Origin: Thermohahella caldifontis
GTDB lineage: Bacteria > Pseudomonadota > Gammaproteobacteria > Pseudomonadales > Oleiphilaceae
NCBI RefSeq assembly: GCF_041153465.1
Contig: NZ_CP154858.1
Coordinates: forward strand, 2,852,001 to 2,916,000
Direction: 5' to 3'
DNA: 64,000 nt
Under the pieces are notes generated by a model. It searched no databases. It was not told where the DNA came from and saw nothing but the letters and a program-made list of their open reading frames with translations. Each line of letters opens with the position of its first letter. Position 1 is the stretch's first letter. The translations under genes and the position numbers were made by a program. Positions 8,699-17,641 of this stretch are shown here, in pieces.

Positions 8699-10096
8699 AT
8701 GGTCGCCACCCCACTTCAACAACTTCTGGACGGCTGGCGTCAGGAGGACGCCGCCTTGCAGGCAGAAATTGATGGTCTCGCTCCGGTTCCCGCCCTGGAG
8801 GCCGATCCGCTGAACCGTGTGCGGACCACCGTGCTGGAAGATGAACTCGGGCGGGTTCAGGTGGTGTCACCGGACCGCTCGCTGCTGGATCTGGACAGCC
8901 TCTGTGGCCGGTTGGGCCGGGAATTGCGGCCGCTTCCCGGTGAGGCGCTGCAGACACTGGCCCGGCGGTTCCGCCTGGACGAATTGCCGGCGCTGCCCGA
9001 ACTGACGGGCATGACGGCGGTGATTGATCCGGCGGTGACCCGGCTGGATCATGTGTACGTCCAGGCCGGTGACGGGGAGCACTATCTGCGTTTCAGCCAG
9101 AAACTGTTTCAGCGGGCGCTGGGCAAGCATACAGAATCGTTGCCCTGTTCCGTCCCGGTGACCCGGATTCAGGTCAACCATGATGACCCCTCTCGGGATC
9201 TTCAGCAAATTAACACCGCGATCAGTCAGTTCACCTCATTGCGTATCTGCCAGCGGCTGGAAGACACGCTCGAGATGCCGCCGCTGCCGGACACGGCGCA
9301 ACGCATCATCAACCTGCGCTGTGACCCCAACGCAGGCGTGCCCGAGCTGGCGGATCTGGTGGAGACGGACCCCAGTCTCGCTGCCCAGGTGGTCAGCTGG
9401 GCCTCGTCATCATTCTACGCGGCCCCCGGCAAGATCAACTCGGTTCAGGATGCCATCGTCCGGGTGCTGGGCTTTGATCTGGTCATGAACCTGGCCATGG
9501 GGCTCGCCCTGGGCAAGACGCTCAAGGTACCGGAGGACACCCCGGAAGGCTTTGTCCCCTACTGGGAGCAGGCGGTCTGGACGGCCACCCTGGCTGGCGC
9601 ACTGAGCGCCAAGGTGGGCCGCAAGCCCCGTCCGCAATACGGACTGGCCTACCTGGCGGGCCTGTTGCACAACTTCGGTTATCTGGTGCTCGCCCACGTG
9701 TTTCCGCCCCACTTCAGGCTCATCCAGCGCTATCAGCGGGTCAATCCTCATCTGGATGTGGAGCTGGTGGAGCATTTTCTCATCGGTATCACCCGCGAAC
9801 AGATCGCCAGCCAGCTCATGGATGTCTGGAACATGCCGGAAGAGGTGATTGTCGCCCTGCGGCATCAGAAGAATCCCGGCTATGCGGGGGAGCATGCGGA
9901 TTACAGTCGCCTGTTGTACGTGGCCACACAGCTGCTCCGTGCTCACGGTCTGGCCAGCGGGCCGGCCCGGTCCGTACCGGAAGGCCTCTGGCAGGCGCTG
10001 GAGCTGAGCCCGGTCACGGCGGAGGAAACCCTCATCCAGTTGCTGGAACTTTCCGATGAGATGGCGGGATTGGCGGACATGCTGGAGCAAGGCTGA
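8699..10096 (+). CDS. HDOD domain protein with N-terminal YbaK-like domain
   Basis: A 465-residue protein with an AAGGGAG ribosome binding site. Residues from about 190 to 420 carry an HDOD domain (LPDTAQRIINLRCDP, LADLVETDPSLAAQVVSWAS, SVQDAIVRVLGFDLVMNLAM, YLAGLLHNFGYLVLAHVFP). The first 150 residues resemble the YbaK/aminoacyl-tRNA deacylase-like half found fused to HDOD in Pseudomonas relatives. HDOD proteins are non-catalytic signalling or scaffold modules. It lies downstream of recG but 115 bp away, so probably a separate unit. Confidence 0.75.
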   Translation: MVATPLQQLLDGWRQEDAALQAEIDGLAPVPALEADPLNRVRTTVLEDELGRVQVVSPDRSLLDLDSLCGRLGRELRPLPGEALQTLARRFRLDELPALPELTGMTAVIDPAVTRLDHVYVQAGDGEHYLRFSQKLFQRALGKHTESLPCSVPVTRIQVNHDDPSRDLQQINTAISQFTSLRICQRLEDTLEMPPLPDTAQRIINLRCDPNAGVPELADLVETDPSLAAQVVSWASSSFYAAPGKINSVQDAIVRVLGFDLVMNLAMGLALGKTLKVPEDTPEGFVPYWEQAVWTATLAGALSAKVGRKPRPQYGLAYLAGLLHNFGYLVLAHVFPPHFRLIQRYQRVNPHLDVELVEHFLIGITREQIASQLMDVWNMPEEVIVALRHQKNPGYAGEHADYSRLLYVATQLLRAHGLASGPARSVPEGLWQALELSPVTAEETLIQLLELSDEMAGLADMLEQG

Positions 10097-10365
10097 TCCC
10101 GCCCCTGGCGGACTGGCTACCCTGGCGGTGACTTGCCGGCGCGACCGGGGGCGGTCAGGTGTCCTGCCAGACCCATACGGGACCTCCTCAGGCCTTCAGG
10201 AATTGTGCCAGCACCCGCCAGACAACTGTGCTCGCCATACCAAAGATACAAAAAGTGATGAAAAAACGAATTTTGATGACCAAAAAGTAACCTGATGGAG
10301 TGGCAGCCCGGGATGGCTGAGCTAAGCTTGAAGATACAGGCAAGGTCAATCACTACGGGGGCACC

Positions 10366-10617
10366 ATGAACCAGCTCATTTTCAATCAGGCGAGCATTTT
10401 CCACCTGCAACAGCTTGAGGTTCAGTTCCGCAAGCGTCAGGGGGTCCGTCACCGGCTGTCGGATGAGTCATCACGGCTGGAGCTGATCAGCCAGAGCAGC
10501 CAGAGCAGCGACATCATCATTCAGAAGTATTTTCGACGCTTCGCCCACGAGTTGGAGCCGGAGCTGGTGGAAGAGCTGATCGCCCGGGGTATTGTCAAGC
10601 CGGACAGTTGGGTCTGA
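10366..10617 (+). CDS. small conserved-looking protein of unknown function
   Basis: An 83-residue, mostly helical-looking protein (starts MNQLIFNQASIFHLQQLEVQ; ends ELVEELIARGIVKPDSWV) preceded by a GGGGG-rich ribosome binding site and followed by a strong terminator. Its own start signal and terminator make it a credible independent gene. There is no signal peptide, membrane segment or cysteine. A serine/glutamine-rich patch (SQSSQSSD) sits in the middle. I do not recognise a family. Confidence 0.6.
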   Translation: MNQLIFNQASIFHLQQLEVQFRKRQGVRHRLSDESSRLELISQSSQSSDIIIQKYFRRFAHELEPELVEELIARGIVKPDSWV

Positions 10618-10684
10618 CCGGTACGGGATAAGCCCCGTGTTGTTTCATTGTTTGTTGTGTTGTTGTCGTCCAGTGTCATACTGC

Positions 10685-10707
10685 GCCCCCTGACGGGGGC
10701 TTTTTTT
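10685..10707 (+). terminator. rho-independent terminator after the 83-residue gene
   Basis: GCCCCC, loop TGAC, GGGGGC, then seven T: a textbook intrinsic terminator about 70 bp past the stop at 10617. It also borders the 3' end of the convergent DUF2489-type gene. Confidence 0.85.
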
Positions 10708-10714
10708 CGGGCGC

Positions 10715-11176
10715 TCAAAGCTTTTCCAGCAGCACGCGGGCGGCCGCCTGCAGCGCGCTCCTGTGTTCCTCTTCTATCTTCCAGCGCTTCTTGTCCTGAT
10801 CAAAGGTTTCCTGCTTGCTTTGTGCCTTGCGCGCCGAATGGGTCGGGAACTCTTCCAGCAGTCCGTAAACGGTGGCAAAGATTTTCAGTCGCTCATCCGC
10901 CTGCCAGTCCGGATCCAGGTGATCCAGCAATACCTTGATGCGGATGCAGCCCTCGGACAGCTCGATCTGCTCCGTGACCATGCAGGTGGCCAGTACCTTG
11001 ATGCTTTCCCGGGCATCCAGCAAATGGGGGGAGCGCTTGTGTTCGGGGGTAAACACTTCCACCTTTGGTGCCGCCGGAGGCTGATGAATCTGGCGCCACT
11101 GTTTGATGATGTAGCGAATCAGAAATCCACAGGCGATCAGGCCTGTAACAATCAGAACCCATTGAAGTACCAGCAA
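10715..11176 (-). CDS. DUF2489-type membrane-anchored protein
   Basis: The 153-residue protein has one N-terminal membrane helix (VLQWVLIVTGLIACGFLIRY) and a soluble helical rest with SIKVLATCMVTEQIELSEGC and a C-terminal charged region. This matches my memory of the DUF2489 family, function unknown. The start is a TTG at 11176 with AGAGGTG about 5 bp upstream; no ATG is available in frame. It converges on the 83-residue gene. Confidence 0.65.
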   Translation of the reverse strand: MLVLQWVLIVTGLIACGFLIRYIIKQWRQIHQPPAAPKVEVFTPEHKRSPHLLDARESIKVLATCMVTEQIELSEGCIRIKVLLDHLDPDWQADERLKIFATVYGLLEEFPTHSARKAQSKQETFDQDKKRWKIEEEHRSALQAAARVLLEKL

Positions 11177-11401
11177 AATTCACCTCTCTGTAACGACTGT
11201 TAAATAGTTACGGCTTCAAACCCGGCCGGTGTGGATGAGTCAGTTGAGCCATTCTACAGGATTCCGGAAGAAAATTTGTCTGAATGATTGAGTACCCGTG
11301 CCGCTACTACCTTCGGGGTGGCGAGGAAATCGGGGGGCGACTAACCTTGGCAGACAGGAATCTGTCCAGCCTGCTCCGTCGACTATTTGGGGGACGCTTG
11401 A

Positions 11402-12313
11402 ATGAAAGCACATTTCCGGTTCGTACTGCCCTTGCTCTGGGGGCTCAGCCCGGCGGTCTGGGCCGTGGGGCAGGGTGACCTGACGTTAACGCTCGGTGCG
11501 GGCCTGGAGCGGGCGCATCTGGACTGGAATCTGGCGGACGCCGACGGTTCTCCCGATGTGTTGTCCGAACTGACATTTGACGACCAGCGCCTCGTCCGGA
11601 CGGATGGCGAACTGGCACTGGATGTGAACAGCGGACCCTTTGCCGGTCTGGCCGTCCGGGTGAACGGTCACTTTGTGGATGTCCGCAGCGGTCAGGTGAC
11701 GGACCGTGACTGGAACCAGGACAACCGGCAGGGCCTTTTCAGCGAATCCCGGTCCGCGCTGGAGGGCGACACGGGCCGCGGCGGCCGCATCCTGCTGGGG
11801 TACCATTTGCGGCTGGGAAGAGTGGATCTGGTACCCCTGGCGGGCTGGGCCACCCGGAAGCGTACCCTGCGTATCCGCAACGGCACCCAGATTGTCGGGA
11901 CGGCGAGCCTGGAAGGACTCGACAGTACCTATGCCACCCGCTGGTCCGGCCCCTGGCTGGGTGCAGAAATCCGCGCGACACATGGCCGCTGGGCAGCACA
12001 GCTCAGACTGGGCACACTTTTTGGTGATTACGAGGGTGAAGGGGACTGGAACCTGCGGACTGATCTGGCCCATCCGGTCAGCTATCGTCACCGGGGCAAC
12101 CGGGCCTGGCTTGCAGAGGCCCAGTCCATGCTGGCTTATCAGAGCGAACGGGGCTGGCGTCTGGGCGTGACCCTGGGTTATCAGGCCGGTCGTCTCGAGT
12201 CCGGGACGGACACGCTGTTCATGGCTTCCGGCACAACCATCGAGAGCCCGCTCAACGCGGTACGTCAGCATTCGGTCTGGGGGATGCTCAACGCCGGCTG
12301 GCAGTGGCATTGA
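11402..12313 (+). CDS. outer-membrane beta-barrel protein, omptin-like
   Basis: The 303-residue protein has a signal peptide (cut near AVWA, residue 21) and alternating aromatic/hydrophobic strands, ending in an aromatic strand (MLNAGWQWH) typical of outer-membrane barrels. The order of features resembles omptin proteases: SELTFDDQRLVRTDGELALD parallels the SQLDW strand, and TDRDWNQDN sits where omptins have the catalytic Asp pair (VDQDW in OmpT). In the loop aligned with the omptin Asp-His pair I see GDWN, so the histidine seems replaced. It could be an inactive omptin-fold protein or an unrelated barrel. No function is assigned. Confidence 0.6.
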   Translation: MKAHFRFVLPLLWGLSPAVWAVGQGDLTLTLGAGLERAHLDWNLADADGSPDVLSELTFDDQRLVRTDGELALDVNSGPFAGLAVRVNGHFVDVRSGQVTDRDWNQDNRQGLFSESRSALEGDTGRGGRILLGYHLRLGRVDLVPLAGWATRKRTLRIRNGTQIVGTASLEGLDSTYATRWSGPWLGAEIRATHGRWAAQLRLGTLFGDYEGEGDWNLRTDLAHPVSYRHRGNRAWLAEAQSMLAYQSERGWRLGVTLGYQAGRLESGTDTLFMASGTTIESPLNAVRQHSVWGMLNAGWQWH

Positions 12314-12651
12314 TTGGCGGCTTCGGTGGTGCCGACAGTGTCGGAGGAAAAAGTCCTCCTGCCCACGCGGGGCAGGAGGTGTATTCACCGCCAAATGAAC
12401 ACAGAGCGCATTCCGGCGCCGGCCGGAATGCTCAGCATGATTAATGCAGAAAACAGGCCATCATTACAAAGAATAATAAAAACAATTGGATAGAGTTTTT
12501 GTGCTTCGTGCGTCACCGGCATGGTTGTAAAATCTTTCAACACTTGGGTGCTGCTCCTGCGTCAACCGGCCATCGGGCATCGGGGGCGGTACAGACTGGC
12601 GTTTTGCCGGTCACGTGGTAGACTCCGCAGCAAATCTGCCCGGTGATGAAT
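12314..12651. other. intergenic region with two strong hairpins
   Basis: This 338 bp gap has no gene. It holds two perfect inverted repeats: CCTCCTGCCC/GGGCAGGAGG (12355-12379, loop ACGCG) and GCATTCCGGC/GCCGGAATGC (12408-12431, loop GCCG). The first is the likely transcript end of the barrel gene although the T-rich tail is poor. An AT-rich stretch near 12460-12500 may hold the tsaD promoter but I see no clear hexamers. Confidence 0.5.
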
Positions 12652-13686
12652 ATGCGTGTTCTCGGTATAGAAACCTCCTGCGATGAAACCGGTATCGCCC
12701 TGTACGACAGCGAGAGAGGGCTGCTGGCCCATCGCCTCTACAGTCAGATCAGCCTGCACAAGGCGTATGGTGGCGTCGTGCCCGAACTGGCCTCCCGTGA
12801 CCATGTCAGGAAGGCAATTCCGCTGATCGAGGCGGTGCTGGCGGATGCCGGCTGCACGTTGAAGGAACTCGACGGTGTGGCCTACACACGGGGGCCCGGT
12901 CTGGTGGGCGCGCTGATGGTCGGGGCCACCATTGCGACAGGGCTGGCCTGGTCGCTGGGCATTCCCGTGGTGGGCGTCCATCACATGGAAGGTCACCTGC
13001 TGGCACCCATGCTGGAACCCGAGCCGCCCTCCTTTCCGGCCGTGGCGCTGCTCGTCTCCGGGGGGCATACCCAGCTGGTGGATGTGGAGGCGGTGGGGCG
13101 CTACCGGTTGCTGGGCGAATCCATTGACGATGCGGCCGGCGAGGCCTTCGACAAGGTGGCCAAGATGATGGGGTTGCCCTATCCCGGCGGGCCGCACATT
13201 GCGAAGCTGGCAGAAGCGGGCGATGACAGCCGTTTCCGCTTTCCCCGGCCCATGACTGACCGTCCCGGCATGGATTTCAGCTTCAGCGGTCTGAAGACCT
13301 TCACCCTGAATCTTCTGGAAAGGGAGGCTGACGGGTGCAGGGCCGATGACCCGGTGCGGGCCGATATTGCCGCGGGCTTTCAGTCCGCGGTCGTGGATAC
13401 GCTGGTCATCAAGTGCCGCAGGGCACTGGAGGCGACGGGCCGGCGTCAGCTCATCATGGCCGGCGGTGTCAGTGCCAACAGGGTGCTGCGGACCCGCCTC
13501 GAAACCATGGCCGCAAAGCTGGGTGCCCGGGTGTTTTACGCCCGGCCGGAGTTCTGTACCGATAATGGGGCCATGATTGCCTATGCCGGGTGGTACCGGC
13601 TGATTCATGGTGAGCGGGCCGGACTGGGGGTGGAGGTGCGTCCACGCTGGCCGCTGGATGAGCTGAGCCCGCCGCCGGAAGCCTGA
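12652..13686 (+). CDS. tsaD: tRNA t6A37 threonylcarbamoyltransferase TsaD
   Basis: TsaD, with TsaB and TsaE, transfers threonylcarbamoyl to A37 of ANN-decoding tRNAs; it is essential in most bacteria. The start MRVLGIETSCDETGIAL and the metal-binding HHMEGH motif are canonical, as is VSGGHTQLVDV. I chose the ATG at 12652 (E. coli begins identically), with GGTGA upstream, over in-frame starts at 12643 and 12646. Length 344 residues is normal. It converges with plsY; in Pseudomonas the same tsaD-plsY-folB order occurs. Confidence 0.96.
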   Translation: MRVLGIETSCDETGIALYDSERGLLAHRLYSQISLHKAYGGVVPELASRDHVRKAIPLIEAVLADAGCTLKELDGVAYTRGPGLVGALMVGATIATGLAWSLGIPVVGVHHMEGHLLAPMLEPEPPSFPAVALLVSGGHTQLVDVEAVGRYRLLGESIDDAAGEAFDKVAKMMGLPYPGGPHIAKLAEAGDDSRFRFPRPMTDRPGMDFSFSGLKTFTLNLLEREADGCRADDPVRADIAAGFQSAVVDTLVIKCRRALEATGRRQLIMAGGVSANRVLRTRLETMAAKLGARVFYARPEFCTDNGAMIAYAGWYRLIHGERAGLGVEVRPRWPLDELSPPPEA

Positions 13687-13692
13687 AGCGGC

Positions 13693-14286
13693 TCAGAGGA
13701 TCGGCGCTTCCTCCCGGTTGGCGAGCCGTACCAGATTTTCCCGGTGCCGCACGAGGATGAACAGGGCCAGAATGGCAAACAGGGGAAACTGATCCGGCTC
13801 GAACCAGAGGGCCAGCCAGGGCGCAAAGAAGGCCGCGGTCAGTGAAGCCAGCGCGGAGATGCGCTTCCAGAACAGCATGGCAAACCAGATGAGGGTCAGC
13901 CACAGGGTCGTCACCGGGGCCAGAACCAGGCCCGCACCAAGGGTCGAGGCCACACCCTTGCCGCCCCGGAAGCGGTGGAAAACCGGCAGAACATGACCGA
14001 CAATGGCCGCCAGGGCAATCGCCCACAGGGTCTCGCGAGGCAATTCCGCCTGCACGCCCAGCCACACCGGCAGGGCCGCCTTGGCGGCATCCCAGGCCAG
14101 GGTCAGGAAGGCGGCCTTGAAGCCTGCCAGACGATACACATTCGTGGCGCCCGGATTATGAGAGCCATAAAGCATCGGATTGGGCTCGTTCAGCCAGCGG
14201 CAGACCCAGATGGCACCGAGCAGCGAGCCACTGAAGTAGGCGAGGACAATGAGCGCCAGAGACAGGAAAAGTGTTGATCCATCCAT
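13693..14286 (-). CDS. plsY: acyl-phosphate:glycerol-3-phosphate acyltransferase PlsY
   Basis: This 197-residue integral inner-membrane enzyme makes lysophosphatidate, the first step of phospholipid synthesis. Conserved loops are present: GSHNPGATNVYR, GHVLPVFHRFRGGKGVAS and several hydrophobic helices. It diverges from folB with a short gap holding both promoters and converges on tsaD. Confidence 0.94.
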   Translation of the reverse strand: MDGSTLFLSLALIVLAYFSGSLLGAIWVCRWLNEPNPMLYGSHNPGATNVYRLAGFKAAFLTLAWDAAKAALPVWLGVQAELPRETLWAIALAAIVGHVLPVFHRFRGGKGVASTLGAGLVLAPVTTLWLTLIWFAMLFWKRISALASLTAAFFAPWLALWFEPDQFPLFAILALFILVRHRENLVRLANREEAPIL

Positions 14287-14340
14287 GATGTGGCTATTTA
14301 ATCAGCAAACTGCCCCACACGCAACGGTTCCGGAGGACTG

Positions 14341-14700
14341 ATGGACATTGTCACCATCCGCGCACTGCAGGTGGACACCCTGATCGGTGTCTACGAATGG
14401 GAACGGACCCAGCGCAGGCCCTTGCTCATCACGCTGGACATGGGCTGGGATACCCGGCCGGCCGCGCAGTCTGATGACCTCGGGCTGGCGCTGGACTATG
14501 CCGCCGTGGCAAACCGGGTGAGAGGGCTGTGCCAGTCGCTTCAGGTGCAGCTGATCGAAACCCTGGCAGAACGTGTGGCAGATTGTGTCCAGGCCGAGTT
14601 CGGTGTGCCCTGGATCCGGGTATCGGTGGAGAAGGCGGGTGCAGTATTGCATGCCGCACACGTTGCCGTGGTCATCGAACGGGGGCAGCGTGGCTGTTGA
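14341..14700 (+). CDS. folB: dihydroneopterin aldolase
   Basis: The 119-residue FolB cleaves 7,8-dihydroneopterin in folate synthesis. MDIVTIRALQVDTLIGVYEWER is the canonical opening, with the active-site E/Y region conserved, and VSVEKAGAVLHA near the end replaces the usual KPGA with KAGA. The next gene, folK-like, starts inside its last codons, so the two folate genes are translationally coupled. Confidence 0.93.
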   Translation: MDIVTIRALQVDTLIGVYEWERTQRRPLLITLDMGWDTRPAAQSDDLGLALDYAAVANRVRGLCQSLQVQLIETLAERVADCVQAEFGVPWIRVSVEKAGAVLHAAHVAVVIERGQRGC

Positions 14701-15178
14701 GGTGGTTCTGGGGCTGGGCAGCAATCTGGGGCCGGACCGGCACATTCCCCGCGCCTGCGACACCCTCAGGGGATGGCTCGCCGGCTGCCGCTTTTCGCGC
14801 GTCTATGCCTGTCCGCCCGTTGGCTTTGAAGGGCCGGATTACTGGAATCTGATCGCCTGCGGAGCAACCGACCTGCCCCTGTCGGCGCTCAAGGCCCGTC
14901 TGGTGGCGCTGGAACGGCAAAGCGGCCGAACGGGCAACGAGCCGCCCCTGACCGGCCGGACGCTGGATATCGATATCCTGTTCTACGGTGACTGGCAGGG
15001 TCGCTTCGGGGATATTGAGCTGCCCCGCCCGGGCATGCTGTCTCATGCCTACACGCTCAGGCCGCTGGCCGAGCTTCTGCCGCAAAGGGTACACCCCGGA
15101 ACGGGGCGTACCCTGGCGGATCACTGGGCCGACTATCCGGGTCCGGACGATCTGGTTCCGGTCAGCTACGTGCCCTGA
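14690..15178 (+). CDS. second HPPK-like (FolK family) protein
   Basis: A 162-residue HPPK-family protein (VVLGLGSNLGPDRHI near the start; TLDIDILFYGD in the middle; LPRPGMLSHAYTLRPLAELLP). It starts at a GTG that overlaps folB by 11 bp. The pyrophosphokinase signature is altered: canonical W-G-P-R-T-L-D-L-D is PLTGRTLDID here, while the folK at 18503 keeps RWGPRTLDLD. Pseudomonas has a similar FolK paralogue next to folB. It may be a real but divergent HPPK or a protein with a changed role. The last 17 bp overlap convergent pgi. Confidence 0.8.
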   Translation: MAVEVVLGLGSNLGPDRHIPRACDTLRGWLAGCRFSRVYACPPVGFEGPDYWNLIACGATDLPLSALKARLVALERQSGRTGNEPPLTGRTLDIDILFYGDWQGRFGDIELPRPGMLSHAYTLRPLAELLPQRVHPGTGRTLADHWADYPGPDDLVPVSYVP

Positions 15179-16775
15179 GATAGCGCTCCACCTGCCGGGC
15201 CGTCGACGGATCCAGGCCCTCGGCGGCCTGCGCCCCGGTCAGGGCCGGCAGCAGCCGGTCAGAGAGTTCCTTGCCCAGCTCCACGCCCCACTGGTCGAAG
15301 GCGTTGATATCCCAGGTCAGAGCCTGAACAAAGACCTTGTGTTCATAGAGTGCAATCAATGCCCCCAGATGCCGGGCATCCAGCTGCGGCATGACAATCA
15401 GGTGGCTGGGACGGTTGCCGGGAATCACCCGGTGGGGTGTGCCCGCTTCCTCCAGCGAGCGTCCGACCATCAGGGCCTGCGCCTGGGCCAGACAGTTGGA
15501 CACCAGATAATCGTGATGGTGAGCCAGCGGGTGTACGGGACGTCTGGCGAGAATGAAATTCACGGCAATCCTGCGTGTACCCTGATGGATCAGCTGATGG
15601 TAGGCGTGCTGACCATTGGTGCCCGGGCCACCCCAGAGAATGGCGCCGGTCGGCATGCTGACCGGCCGGCCATCCCGGTCCACGGACTTGCCGTTGCTCT
15701 CCATGTCCAGCTGTTGGAGATGGGCGGTGAGATCTGCCAGGGTCTGATCATAGGGGATGACCGCCTCGCTTTCATAACCCAGGAAGTTCTGGTACCAGAC
15801 GCCGAGCATGCCCAGCAGCACCGGCAGGTTGCGGGCGCTGTCCGCTTCCAGGAAGTGCTGGTCCATGGCCCGTGCCCCGTCCAGCAGCTCGCGGAAGCAG
15901 GCCATGCCCACCTGGCAGGCAATGGGCAGTCCGATGGCGGACCAGAGACTGTAGCGGCCGCCCACCCAGTCCCACATGGGAAAGATGGCCGATTCCGGCA
16001 GCCCGAAGGCCAGCGCCTTGTCCACATTGGCGGTGACACCCGCCAGATGCCGGGAAATTTCCTGGCCCCGTATGCCGGCCTGTGCCAGCCAGTCGAGTGC
16101 GCTGCGGGCATTGAGCAGGGTTTCCTGGGTGCTGAAGGACTTGGACTGGATGATGAACAGGGTGGTGGCCGGATCGAGATCTTTCAGTGTCCAGTACAGA
16201 TCATTGCCATCCACGTTGGAGACAAAGTGCACGCGGACCTGTTCCACCCAGCGGGGGCGCAGGGCATCCACCGCCACCTTGGGGCCGAGAAAGGAGCCGC
16301 CAATGCCGATGCTCACGACATCCCGGATGGGTTGGCCCGTAGCGCCTCTCAGCTCACCCGCGTGCAGGGCGCGCACAAAGGTTTCCATCTTGTTCAGCGC
16401 TTTCCGCACCTCGGAACGGGCATCCTGACCATTGACCATGACCGGCTCGCCCTCGGGCGCACGCAGCAGGGTGTGCAGCGCAGGGCGGCCTTCGGTGTGA
16501 TTGACGGCCTTGCCGCCGAACAGGGCTTCGCGCGCGTCGCGGAGGCCCGCAGACTCGGCCAGACGGATCAGCAGACCGAGAATCTCGGGCGTGACCGGTG
16601 TCTTGCTGAAATCCAGCTCCAGTCCGGCACCCTCGGCAACAAACCGGTTCAGGCGATCGGGATCTTCAAAGAGTGCGGCAATGCTCAGGGGCTGACGGGC
16701 CTGCTGTTGCAGGGACGTCCACAGCCCCTGGAAGTCGTCGTGACGACTCCAGTAACGTGAGGGAAGTGTGTTCAT
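15162..16775 (-). CDS. pgi: glucose-6-phosphate isomerase
   Basis: The 537-residue enzyme interconverts glucose-6-phosphate and fructose-6-phosphate. Signature blocks are present: DVVSIGIGGSFLGPKVAVDA, FIIQSKSFSTQETLLNA, GGRYSLWSAIGLPI and the C-terminal QWGVELGKEL. It ends the minus-strand dksA-to-pgi gene series and follows panC by 11 bp. panD, which often lies between panC and pgi in Pseudomonas, is absent here. Confidence 0.96.
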   Translation of the reverse strand: MNTLPSRYWSRHDDFQGLWTSLQQQARQPLSIAALFEDPDRLNRFVAEGAGLELDFSKTPVTPEILGLLIRLAESAGLRDAREALFGGKAVNHTEGRPALHTLLRAPEGEPVMVNGQDARSEVRKALNKMETFVRALHAGELRGATGQPIRDVVSIGIGGSFLGPKVAVDALRPRWVEQVRVHFVSNVDGNDLYWTLKDLDPATTLFIIQSKSFSTQETLLNARSALDWLAQAGIRGQEISRHLAGVTANVDKALAFGLPESAIFPMWDWVGGRYSLWSAIGLPIACQVGMACFRELLDGARAMDQHFLEADSARNLPVLLGMLGVWYQNFLGYESEAVIPYDQTLADLTAHLQQLDMESNGKSVDRDGRPVSMPTGAILWGGPGTNGQHAYHQLIHQGTRRIAVNFILARRPVHPLAHHHDYLVSNCLAQAQALMVGRSLEEAGTPHRVIPGNRPSHLIVMPQLDARHLGALIALYEHKVFVQALTWDINAFDQWGVELGKELSDRLLPALTGAQAAEGLDPSTARQVERYLRARS

Positions 16776-16786
16776 GTCTGTCCGTC

Positions 16787-17641
16787 CTATTTCTCCAGTG
16801 TCAGAGACAGGTTGTCGATCAGGCGGGTACTTCCCAGAAAGAATGCGGCGAGCAGCGTGATGTCACGCGTTTCCGCCGTGGCCGGTGCCAGTGTATGGCT
16901 GTCCACGATGTGGAAATAATCCTTCCGGAAGCCCTTGCCCTCCAGTCGCTCCACTCCCTCATTTTCCAGCACGGCAAAGCGTCGGTCGCCGCCGCGGATC
17001 TTGTCCGCGATGGCGGTCAGCATCTTGTAGAGTTCGGGTGCTGTCTGACGCTCGGATGCCGAGAGATAGCCATTGCGCGAGCTCATTGCGAGCCCGTCGG
17101 CCTCCCGGACAGTTGGCAGCCCTTCGATGGTGATGGGCATGCACAGATCGCGCACCATCTTGCGGATGACGGCGAGTTGTTGAAAGTCTTTTTCCCCGAA
17201 AACGGCCACATCCGGCTGCACCATGTTGAACAGCTTGGTGACGACCGTGGCCACGCCGGTGAAATGGCCCGGCCGGCTGGCACCGCAGTGCCCTTCGGAA
17301 ATGCCCGGTACGACGACACGGGTCTGCACCTCCATGCCGTCGGGATACATTTCCTCCACATCCGGATGAAAGAGCAGATGGTTGCCGGCATTGACCAGCT
17401 TGTCCTGATCCGCCTTGAGCGTGCGCGGGTACTTGTCCAGATCCTCGTTGGCCCCGAACTGCATGGGATTGACGAAAATGGACGTGACCACGTAATCGGA
17501 CAGCTCCAAAGCGCGGCGAACGAGCGCCAGATGCCCTTCATGCAGGTTGCCCATGGTCGGGACAAAGCCGATCCGCTTGCCCTGTTCGCGTTGACGCTTC
17601 AGTGTCGCGCGCAGATCCTTGACAGTCGTGACAGTTCTCAT
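16787..17641 (-). CDS. panC: pantothenate synthetase
   Basis: The 284-residue PanC joins pantoate and beta-alanine using ATP. GFVPTMGNLHEGHLALVRRA carries the HIGH-like ATP site; VFGEKDFQQLAVIRKMV and DGLAMSSRNGYLS are further signature blocks. Its ATG overlaps the panB stop by 4 bp (ATGA), so the two are translationally coupled. Confidence 0.96.
   Translation of the reverse strand: MRTVTTVKDLRATLKRQREQGKRIGFVPTMGNLHEGHLALVRRALELSDYVVTSIFVNPMQFGANEDLDKYPRTLKADQDKLVNAGNHLLFHPDVEEMYPDGMEVQTRVVVPGISEGHCGASRPGHFTGVATVVTKLFNMVQPDVAVFGEKDFQQLAVIRKMVRDLCMPITIEGLPTVREADGLAMSSRNGYLSASERQTAPELYKMLTAIADKIRGGDRRFAVLENEGVERLEGKGFRKDYFHIVDSHTLAPATAETRDITLLAAFFLGSTRLIDNLSLTLEK

Noticed and set aside
14988..16760. 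590-codon plus-strand frame over folK-like and pgi
   Set aside because: pgi on the minus strand has all catalytic blocks. The plus-strand product is low in order and resembles no family.
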